This document shows, in pieces, positions 7,576 through 13,854 of a stretch of 13,854 nucleotides of DNA. Numbering within the stretch: position 1 is the first letter of the stretch; each line of letters opens with the position of its first letter. The DNA lies in NCBI GenBank assembly GCA_024196135.1, contig JAMQCK010000933.1, forward strand, positions 1 through 13,854. The letters run 5' to 3'. Origin of the DNA: Pleurotus ostreatus/Saccharomyces cerevisiae fusant. Taxonomy: Eukaryota > Opisthokonta. A model generated the notes under the pieces. It saw only the letters and a program-made list of their open reading frames with translations. It did no database searches and had not been told where the DNA came from. The translations under genes and the position numbers were made by a program.

Positions 7576-8049
7576 GTGCCGGACACTGTGATCCGTACCC
7601 TCGCGCCGGACACTGTGCTCCGTTCCCTCGCGCCGGACGAGCTGCACCACTACATCGCACCTGACGACGACCTTTGCCATCTCATGTTGGACGAGGTGCG
7701 CCGGTCCGTACTGGACGAGGTGCGCGCCTCCGTGCCGGATCAAGGGGCGCGTGAAGGGAAGGGGGAGTAGCAGACGGGGCGGGAGGAAAGGGGCGAAGGG
7801 GGCGAGAAGGAATGGGGGAGGGGGCGTAATGGGGGAGTGAAGGGCAGTGGCGCGGTGGAGGGGTGGAATGGGGGTGGAAGAGGATGAGGATGAGGATGAG
7901 GGCGGGAGTGGGTGAGGGGGGAGAGAGGGGAAGGAGGAAGAGGGGCTGGCGGGAAGGGGAGAGGGTGGGGAATGAAAGCAAGCGAGAACGGGCGGGACGG
8001 GAGTGAGGACGCGTGGACGAGGGTGGGAGGGCGAGGGGGAGAAGACGAG

Positions 8050-8170
8050 AACGAGGATGAGGACAAGAACGAAGACGGAGATGAGAACGAGGACGGAGAT
8101 GAGAACGAGGACGGAGACGAGAACGAGGACGGACACGTGAACAAGGACGGAGACGGGGACGAGGACAAGG
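8050..8170. repeat. Module B GAC/GAG/AAC minisatellite
   Basis: Units of 18 bp of the form GAGGACGGAGATGAGAAC, about six copies with variants. In one plus-strand frame it reads as an acidic ENEDGD repeat. It matches the module A tract at about 6490-6606. Confidence 0.8.
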
Positions 8171-8295
8171 ATGAGCGCGAGGACGAGGGGGAAGATGAAC
8201 CTCCAAGAGCTGGGGAAGCATGCGCACATGAAGGCGGGTTCATGGGGAAGGAGAGGGGGTGGGATAGCAGCGGCGCACTACATGGAGGGGACGAA

Positions 8296-8418
8296 GGGAA
8301 GACTTCGGTGCGAAGGGAAGACTGCGGTGCGAAGGGAAGACTGCGGTGCGAAGGGAAGACTGCGGTGCGAAGGGAGGACCACGGTGCGAAGGGAAGACCG
8401 CGGTGCGAAGGGAGGACT
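8296..8418. repeat. 19-bp minisatellite, about 6 copies (module B)
   Basis: Core GACTGCGGTGCGAAGGGAA with single-base variants (CTTCGG, CCACGG, CCGCGG). The variant pattern differs from the module A array, so the two arrays have evolved separately since the segment was duplicated. Confidence 0.9.
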
Positions 8419-8510
8419 GGAAGGAAGGAATGCAGGGAGGAAGGAATGTAGGGAGGGGCCGGACGAGCGAATCCTGAGGAGTGGAGCCTGATAGAGGGGG
8501 TGGAGCCGAG

Positions 8511-8610
8511 GCGAGGGCAGATGGAGGAAGGCGAGGGCAGATGGAGGAAGGCGAGGACAGATGGAGGAAGGCGAGGGCAGATGGAGGAAGGCGAGGGCGG
8601 ATGGAGGAAG
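8511..8610. repeat. 20-bp minisatellite, five copies (module B)
   Basis: Units GCGAGGGCAGATGGAGGAAG start at 8511, 8531, 8551, 8571 and 8591, with single changes in the third and fifth units. It is the counterpart of 6941-7025. Confidence 0.93.
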
Positions 8611-9094
8611 GCGTGAAGGGAGGGATGGGAGCCTGGAGGTTGAGAGAGCTAGCGAGGAGCTGGGAAGGAAGGAGAGCAGGGAAGGAGGGAGAGCGTGGAA
8701 GGAGCGTTGGAGAGCGTGGAAGGAGCGTTGGAGAGCATGGGAGAGGAGAGCATGGGAGAGGAAAGCATGGGAGAGGAGAGCGCGAAGGGAGGAACGTGGT
8801 ACGTGGTGAGTGCCCCAAGTTCCCTTCATTACATACGCGCTGACCTCTTGTTTGTGTCGCGCTGACCTCTTGTTTGTGTCGCGCTGACCTCTTGTTTGGG
8901 TCGCGCTGACCTCTTGTTTGGGTCGCGCTGACCTCTTGTTTGTGTCGCGCTGACCTCTTCTTTGTGTAGGTCGGGGCGCCATTCACCGTCAACGAATCAG
9001 TAGCCCCCCGTCACATTATCAGTACCTGCACGAGGATGCACGGCGGCGTCGTCCTCCGATCGGTGATGGGTGTGGACGCTCTGGCGCCGGATGA
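8541..9094 (+). CDS. Possible two-exon frame ending in module C, 129 aa, unrecognised
   Basis: Not recognised. Exons 8541-8805 and 8970-9094 join in phase 1 across a 164-bp intron and end at TGA (9092-9094). The structure matches the module B candidate. Exon 1 has extra copies of a GERGRSVGE/GEHGRGE-type repeat. Comparing exon 2 of modules B and C by hand in this frame gives about equal numbers of silent and replacement changes, so there is no clear sign of selection on a protein. It could equally be a non-coding spliced RNA or a relic. Confidence 0.2.
8806..8969 (+). other. Module C intron, 164 bp, with expanded branch-site cassette
   Basis: Tandem donors GTACGT (8799) and GTGAGT (8806) and acceptor TAG ending at 8969. 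It equals the 54-bp module B intron plus exactly five extra 22-bp units. Each unit contains GCTGAC and a CTCTTGTTTG pyrimidine tract, but only the last is followed directly by AG. Confidence 0.65.
8836..8967. repeat. 22-bp tandem repeat, six copies, of branch site plus pyrimidine tract
   Basis: Units start at 8836, 8858, 8880, 8902, 8924 and 8946. Each begins CGCGCTGACCTCTTGTTTG; units three and four carry GGGT for GTGT and the sixth has TTCTTTG. Modules A and B contain the corresponding sequence once. Confidence 0.97.
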
Positions 9095-9104
9095 TAGACA
9101 TCGA

Positions 9105-9250
9105 AATCGCGCCGCGACGATGGGCATGGACGCTGTCGCGTATGACGATCCACGGTGACACCGCGCCGCGACGATGGAAATCAATATCGCGCCGCGACGA
9201 TGGGCATCGACATCGCTCCCCGACGATGGAAATCGATATCGCGCCGCGAC
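9105..9250. repeat. GACGATGG-type degenerate minisatellite (module C)
   Basis: Repeats of GCGCCGCGACGATGG followed by GAAATCGATATC or GCATCGACATC. It is the counterpart of 7400-7575 but with a different order of variants. Confidence 0.75.
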
Positions 9251-9268
9251 CAAGGACGCCAGTGTGTG

Positions 9269-9349
9269 CCGGACACCGTGCTCCGTACCCTAGCGCCGGA
9301 CACTGTGCTCCGTACCCTAGCGCCGGACACCGTGCTCCGTACCCTCGCA
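9269..9349. repeat. 27-bp tandem repeat, three copies (module C)
   Basis: Units start at 9269, 9296 and 9323, with core CCGGACACCGTGCTCCGTAC. The length is divisible by three; the plus-strand frame reads PDTVLRTLA three times and runs on into PDELHRYIAPDDDLCHLM. Module B has two units of the same repeat and the same frame. Confidence 0.92.
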
Positions 9350-9424
9350 CCGGACGAGCTGCACCGCTACATCGCACCTGACGATGACCTTTGCCATCTC
9401 ATGTTGGACGGAGGGCGTGAAGTC

Positions 9425-9533
9425 GTACCGGACGAGGGGCGCCGGTCCGTACTGGACGAGGTACGCGAATTCGTACTGGACGAGGGGCGCCGGTCCGTAC
9501 TGGACGAGGTGCGCGCCTCCGTGCCGGATGAAG
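9425..9533. repeat. 24-bp tandem repeat of GTACTGGACGAGG units (module C)
   Basis: About four and a half degenerate units such as GTACTGGACGAGGGGCGCCG. The length is divisible by three, and the plus-strand frame reads LDEGRRSV/LDEVREFV. Module B has two units (about 7685-7732) and module A one to two. The frame ends at TAG about 25 bases later. Confidence 0.85.
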
Positions 9534-9548
9534 GGGCGCGTGAAGGGA

Positions 9549-9920
9549 AGGGGGAGTAGCAGACGGGGGGGGAGAAGGGGCGCGTGAGGGGGGAAGGAAG
9601 GGGAGAGGGCGAGGGAGGAAGGAGGAGGGGGGCGAGGAGGGAGGGGAGGGGGCGAGGGTTGGTGGGGCGAGGGAGGAAGGAGGAGGGCCGAGGGAGGAAG
9701 GAGGAGGGGCGAGGCTGGAAGGACGATGGGAGAGGGGCGAAGGTGGAAGACAGAAGCGGGGAGGAAGGACGAAGCGGGGTAAGGAGGAGGAAGGAGGGAC
9801 GATACGTTGAAGGAGGGACGATGCGTTGAAGGATCCTGCGGCCGGACCGTCAGGGAGGGGAATGAACGAACGAGAAAGTGAGTGAGGACGGGGGGACGGG
9901 AGTGGGTGAGGTGGGGACGG
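9549..9920. other. Module C purine-rich tract
   Basis: Nearly pure G/A on the plus strand with short GAGGGAGGAAGGAGGAGG-type repeats. It corresponds to the purine tracts after 6057 and 7750 but has diverged more. A TGCGGCCGG block near 9837 matches module A at about 6378. No gene seen. Confidence 0.7.
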
Positions 9921-9921
9921 G

Positions 9922-9924
9922 GGA

Positions 9925-9953
<29 letters not shown>
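9922..9953. repeat. GGCGAC hexanucleotide repeat
   Basis: About five copies of a GGCGAC unit, at the place where modules A and B have the longer GAC/GAG/AAC minisatellite. Confidence 0.85.
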
Positions 9954-9955
<2 letters not shown>

Positions 9956-10059
9956 AGAACGAGGACGAGGGGAGAATGGATATAGAAGAGCTGTGGAAGC
10001 ATGCGTCAAGCAGAGCGCAAATGAGAGCGGGAAAACAGGGAAGGAGAGGGGGCGTGAGG

Positions 10060-10320
10060 CGCACGAGAATGGACGCGTGAGGCGTAAGTCTCCCTTCTTC
10101 ACGCATGTCCTCACTACACCGTCCAGGTCGTCCACGTCCGGGATAGGGCACTTTCTGACCAGCGCATCGTCATTCAGCATGACAAAGTGCGCCTATAACG
10201 CTCATGCATCGACACCCATACATCTGATTCCTTCGAACGATGAACACCAAGCCGATCCTTCCTCCCCGCATTCTTCTCATCCTTCCTTCTCTCCTTCCTG
10301 CCAACCTTCTCTCCCTACTG
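10060..10320. other. Balanced-composition segment, possible exon or gene remnant
   Basis: After the array the base composition becomes balanced. On the plus strand, a GTAAGT at 10084 and a CAG at 10124-10126 could bound a 43-bp intron, followed by a frame VVHVRDRALSDQRIVIQHDK ending in TAA. On the minus strand, an ATG at 10180 opens MLNDDALVRKCPIPDVDDLD and onward. Only one reading, if either, is real; neither matches a family I know. Confidence 0.2.
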
Positions 10321-10420
10321 CCTTCCTTCCAGCGACCAAGCCTTCCTTCCAGCGACCAAGCCTTCCTTCCAGCGACCAAGCCTTCCTTCCAGCGACCAAG
10401 CCTTCCTTCCAACGACTAAG
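10321..10420. repeat. 20-bp minisatellite, five copies
   Basis: Units CCTTCCTTCCAGCGACCAAG start at 10321, 10341, 10361, 10381 and 10401; the first four are identical and the fifth has two changes. It lies about 240 bases beyond the stop of the WD40 gene. Its sequence is unrelated to the 20-bp repeat of the modules. Confidence 0.96.
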
Positions 10421-10607
10421 CCTGCGCCATATCACCACATGAGAACCCCGCTACCCAAGTGCTGCCCGCCCACTTATCCAACCGTCGAGTACGTCCGTCT
10501 GCGATGAAGGTGCGTTTAGCAATTGTGGGTCTACGACACTGACGCGCGAGCGTTGACGCTCACCGAAATCGCTGACCGCTGATCGCAAAGTATCGGCCGT
10601 TTCTTCC

Positions 10608-10653
10608 CTCCTCCTCCTCCTCCTCCTCCTCCTCCTCCTCCTCCTCCTCCTCC
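10608..10653. repeat. TCC trinucleotide microsatellite, about 15 units
   Basis: An uninterrupted TCC run. On the sense strand of the WD40 gene it is GGA/GAG, located six bases past the TGA stop, so it sits at the start of the 3' UTR. Confidence 0.97.
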
Positions 10654-10658
10654 ATCTC

Positions 10659-13363
10659 TCACACCGCATCGATGACCCCCTCGCCTTCATCCTCCTCCAT
10701 TTCTTGCTCCATCATATGATCTGGCGGCGGCGTATAGGTGATGGCCCACTCGTCCAGGCACTCGTCGTTCTCGAGAGTTACGGTGAAGGACGGGTAGGCA
10801 GAGATGACACTCCGGCCGAAGGGGGAGCACACGGATGGAAAGAAGCGGCGAATCCGTGGCGGGATCCACAGGAAAGGTGCGTGGCTCTCGTCGCTCATCC
10901 AATTGTTCTCAAGGTCCGACCCTGGCTCACGGAAACGAGAGTGTGTGTCATGGTACAGCCACCCCTCGATTTGCCGGACATGTAGCTGTCGCCTTTCCGT
11001 AGCCATATCTGATCCAGAGATAGGCTCGGCATCATTTCGTGAGAGCGACGTGAGGTGGGCGAGATCCCAAAGGCGAATCGTAGAATCACTGGAACAAGTG
11101 ACGATGGTCGTTCCATGGCGAGTAGTCGCGACGCCGTTGACTGCGCCTCTGTGGCCACACAGGATGACGCACGCTTCCTCCCCTTCCTTCGCCGGATTCC
11201 AGACACCCGCGCAGTGATGTTGCCCCCCGAACACGATGTGCGTATCATTGAGTGCGAAGGCGACTGACCGAGCACGATAGTGCTTGTATAGCCCGACCTT
11301 CGTCCGTGCCTCCACGTCCACCAAATGCACTGCCGATTGAGAGCAGTACACGATTCGCGTACCATCATGCGAAAACGCGACGGACCCGATTGACTCGAAG
11401 CGTCCGTCTGCTGAGATACTCCAGCTCTGCTGGCCCCGCACCACACTCCAGACTCGCAGAACTCCGTCTAGGCACCCACCACATGCGACCAATCCGTCTG
11501 GCGAAAGCGCGATGCAAAGGGCATAGTCGTCGAGTCTGAGGTGATCCCCGACTTGGCAATTCTCGACTGTGTCCCAGGTCCGCACGGTCTTGTCTCCGCA
11601 GCTGGATACGATGTACCTGCCGTCGGGAGAGAACACGATGCAATGAACCGCCTGAAAACGTGACCACAATTGCGAGGTATCACCCCGCTGCCGCTGTGTC
11701 TCCACATCCCATATCCTCACCACTGAAGAGCTAGAGGCGACGCGCGCATTGTCCGGCGAGAAGGCAACTGAGTGAATCCGCCCTTCACCCCCAGCAAGGT
11801 CGTGACCGACTTGCGCAAGTGTCTCTACATCCCAGATGCGCAACGTGCCACACTGCAAGCCCACTGCGATGAACTTCCCATTCGACGATAATGCGACGCA
11901 TGTGATCTCCTCGAGAGCATTGGGGCGTTCTCTCAGTTTTGGCCGCATGTCTACATCTTGGACCACAAGTCCAACTTCCGTAGGGATCACTGGTGCTCTG
12001 ACGGTCGCAATGCGACAGCCGTCAGGAGACAGAGCCATATGCCGAATTCTCTCCATAGAATCAAAGAGCACAGCGCGCACACGCGGTCCAGATCGTTCGT
12101 TGGTACTACCTGAGCGGCGGATCTGCATTTTGTTATCCCTGTCTTCGTTGAACTCCACCATGTCGCGTGAGTTCCGATCGGTCTTCGTTGGCGCTGTAGA
12201 TATGCCGAAGACACTGGATGGATTGGATGGTAGTGGAAGCTGTTGCTGCGATTCCACATCCCAAAGTTGCAGTGTACTGTCGCTCGAGATTGATGCTACA
12301 GTTCTGCCGTTCGGGGAGAAAACCACAGATACAATCGCTGGGTCACAGCTCCCGACTGTGTTGCCTGCCCTGACCAGGAGCGCCGTCTGCAGATCCCACA
12401 GCCACACTGCGCCGTCCAAGGTCCCGCATGCAATACGGTCGCCCTCCGGAGAGTATGCCATACATTTGATAGGCTCGTCGTGCTGGTGCGCTTGTGGCTT
12501 TGCTATATGACGATGCTGCTCTAGGTCCCATAGCATAAGGTTGTCCAAGTTAGAGCCAGTTGCAATATATTTGCTATCAGGTGAGAACACCAGCGCCTTC
12601 GACTTCCGGAGTTCGACCTTGCGCAACTGCTTGCCCGTGTGTATATCCCAGATAAGAATGGCACGTCTTCGGTCCAACGCAGAAAATGCCAGAAACTTCC
12701 CATTGGGCGAGAAAGCAATGCCTCTAACTTTCCCATCAACTCCCCCCTCGCTCCTCGAATTGGCTTCAAGGCGAAACATGGTGAGGGCGGGGTCCATGCG
12801 TTGTTTGCGCCATACACGAACACCCTTCTCGAGACCGAGAGCTATGCGCTGTCCATCTGGTGAGTAAGCAAGGCCAGACACGCCACAGCGCCTAGGCCAC
12901 TTGAGCGGGGCGAATGAAGTAACGGCCCTGGGCTTTATGTCGACTGGCCAATCCCGCAGCCCGACATAACCAGCGATGCAGACGGGTACGGAGAAGCGAT
13001 TTCTATACAGTCTTCCAACGCGGGACTTGCGAGGTGCGAAAGCAAGACAGCTGATGTACGCTTGAGGTGGGGATTGTGAGATAGCTTCTCCAAAGTGCCT
13101 TTCGAAATCGATGCAGTCCAAGATGAAGTCATGTAGGTCAGCTTCATTGCATCGCTGCTTCAAGTGTCAGACCAGAAGTTCCACAGTTCTGTGACCAGAC
13201 GAACCTCAGCCCAACTCAAAAACAGTTCAAGATAATATAAAGGCATTCCCTTGAGGTCCATGTAGCTGCAGGTCTCAAGCCAGAAGAGGAAGTTTCGCTT
13301 CAATAGTATGATCAACTCGCGACGGATGCGCGACTCTGCGAGACAATCAGATTGAGTGAAGGC
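10659..13363 (-). CDS. WD40-propeller part of a fungal NACHT-WD40 (NLR-type) protein, 5' end unresolved
   Basis: The large exon is 13157-10659 (832 codons plus TGA). An upstream exon, open from 13363 to 13205, joins it in phase 0 across a 47-bp intron. The upstream exon encodes RRELIILLKRNFLFWLE, and the main exon starts with a DLHDFILDCIDFERHFGEAIS segment and AYISCLAFAP. This linker is typical of Agaricomycete NLR-like proteins between the NTPase region and the WD repeats. I count 13 recognisable WD repeats, of the form FSPDG...LWD, plus one degenerate blade, consistent with two seven-bladed propellers. After them come WLYHDTHSRF and FLWIPPRIRRFF, a usual C-terminal module, then an acidic tail. 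Such proteins are thought to sense non-self or pathogen ligands through the WD repeats. No NACHT P-loop is visible in the remaining 490 bases. The first in-frame ATG is at 13261, giving at least 851 aa. The gene is either truncated, short, or continues beyond unidentified introns. Confidence 0.9.
13158..13204 (-). other. Intron in the WD40 gene, 47 bp
   Basis: Donor GTTCGT at 13204-13199, branch CTGAC about 12 nt before the acceptor AAG ending at 13158. Without this splice the frame of the upstream NLR-like segment stops at a TGA just before the WD40 frame. With it both exons are phase 0 and the linker reads through. Its small size contrasts with the 196-522 bp introns of the two left-hand genes. 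Confidence 0.82.
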
Positions 13364-13854
13364 TCACGAAGCGTGGTTATGGTGAAATACCTGAAGACCA
13401 AATGACAGGACGCAAGAAATGCGCCGCGCCACTTTCTCGGCAAGCGTATTGTATGACGGTCAAATTGCACATTTAATCCGACAAAAACTTCTACTGCTTT
13501 TAGGCCTATACGAGGTCGTTTTGAAGCATAAGTTAGACCTGCCTTCGAAGTCGCGCTCGAACGCATTTTGCGCGAAATAAACCGCTACTTGACGGCGCGA
13601 AACTTTGGTGACCAACGAAGCCCGCGCGACCTTTTGCTGGATTGCGCGAAACTTTTGGTCAATGCGCCAAACTTTCTCTTCGCGCGCGACCTCCTAGACT
13701 GGGCGCGCAAGACCCACCTTGGTCGGGTCAGGTCATTAGCGCGACCTTTCCCGGGTCTTGCGAGTGCGCGAAACTACCCTTCGTGAAGGTCTGCGCCAGA
13801 AACCGAACCGTGACAAGGCAGGTTCGGCCGGCGGCCCGGCGGCCCTCCGGTCCG
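13364..13854. mobile_element. Probable dispersed repeat or transposon fragment upstream of the WD40 gene
   Basis: From about 13364 to the end the sequence changes character. It is AT-richer to about 13600, then packed with GCGCGAAACTTT, GCGCGACCTTT and CGCGCGACC motifs. A 10-bp inverted pair, CGCAAGACCC at 13706-13715 and GGGTCTTGCG at 13753-13762, frames 37 bases. The right edge is a GGCCGGCGGCCCGGCGGCC palindrome-like block. I see no transposase. One minus-strand open frame (13566-13312) is not recognised and does not look like a NACHT domain. The call rests on composition and repeated motifs only. Confidence 0.35.

Larger units (their letters stand above)
5245..10060. repeat. Segmental tandem array: three modules (two full, one truncated)
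   Basis: Three modules share an ordered set of landmarks. These are: a tandem-donor intron (GTGAGT at 5651, 7201 and 8806); a GAC/GATGG-rich minisatellite zone; a CCGGACGAGC...GACCTTTGCCATCTC block (ending at about 5950, 7682 and 9402); a CTGGACGAGGTGCGCGCCTCCGTGCCGGAT block (about 6017, 7709 and 9500); a purine tract; a GAC/GAG/AAC minisatellite; and an AGATGAACCTCCA block (about 6631 and 8193; diverged at about 9973). In modules A and B only, 19-bp and 20-bp minisatellites then lead back to the next intron. Donor spacings are 1550 and 1605 bp. Module C ends after the GAC minisatellite near 10060. Copy numbers of the inner repeats differ between modules. Whether the array is transcribed is unknown. 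Confidence 0.85.

Noticed and set aside
8836..8967. CRISPR array
   Set aside because: Units are contiguous with no unique spacers, and all other evidence points to a eukaryote.
10321..10420. Repeat protein encoded by the 20-bp minisatellite
   Set aside because: The unit is not divisible by three, no plausible ATG or splice context is present, and both strands are equally open.
10451..10690. Poly-Arg open frame on the minus strand
   Set aside because: It is the TCC microsatellite read in another frame, overlapping the 3' end of the WD40 gene.
11836..12510. Plus-strand open frame of about 220 codons opposite the WD40 gene
   Set aside because: It is antisense to strongly supported WD repeats and shows no family features of its own.
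13312..13566. Minus-strand open frame as a missing part of the NLR gene
   Set aside because: It is in a different frame from the NLR-like exon, overlaps it, and has no NACHT or linker motifs. The only nearby GT-AG pair that could link it in (13390-13363) would be 28 bp, too short for an intron.

Overview
The window looks like nuclear DNA of a filamentous basidiomycete, probably an Agaricomycete. The grounds are spliceosomal introns with GTNNGT donors, CTRAC-type branch sites and C/TAG acceptors, high GC, a fungal complex I 9.5 kDa subunit, a DM9 (DUF3421) protein and a NACHT-WD40-type (NLR-like) propeller gene. Nothing bacterial was found. Species was not determined.

Layout. (1) Positions 310-3576, minus strand: a six-exon gene whose exons join in frame into a 412-residue protein. 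It has a charged/Gly-rich and Pro/Phe-rich disordered N-terminus and a C-terminal DM9 domain. (2) Positions 3577-3891: a short, apparently shared promoter region. (3) Positions 3892-4678, plus strand: a three-exon gene for the 80-residue NADH:ubiquinone oxidoreductase 9.5 kDa subunit. Genes 1 and 3 are head to head. All seven of their introns are long (196-522 bp), and several read G/A-rich then C/T-rich on the sense strand. (4) Positions 4679-5244: minisatellites and mirror-like polypyrimidine/polypurine tracts. (5) About 5245-10060: two and a partial third copy of a roughly 1.55-1.6 kb module built from nested minisatellites. Each of the three copies carries an intron-like segment with tandem donors, a CTGAC branch site and an AG acceptor. 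Two of these are 54-56 bp; the third is 164 bp because a 22-bp branch-site/pyrimidine cassette is repeated six times. (6) About 10080-10658: balanced-composition sequence, a 20-bp minisatellite and a TCC microsatellite. (7) Positions 10659-13363, minus strand: a gene for an approximately 14-blade WD40 protein that is the C-terminal part of a fungal NLR-type protein. One 47-bp intron is placed with confidence; no NACHT domain is recognisable upstream. (8) Positions 13364-13854: sequence rich in repeated GCGCGA(A/C) motifs, probably a dispersed or mobile repeat abutting the 5' end of gene 7.

The two head-to-head genes may share regulation, but their products have no known common pathway. The most unusual part is the module array: it seems to combine segmental duplication, minisatellite expansion and a retained intron. 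Whether it encodes protein, RNA or nothing cannot be settled from sequence alone. All exon models were built by hand from reading frame, splice motifs and family recognition, without alignment software.
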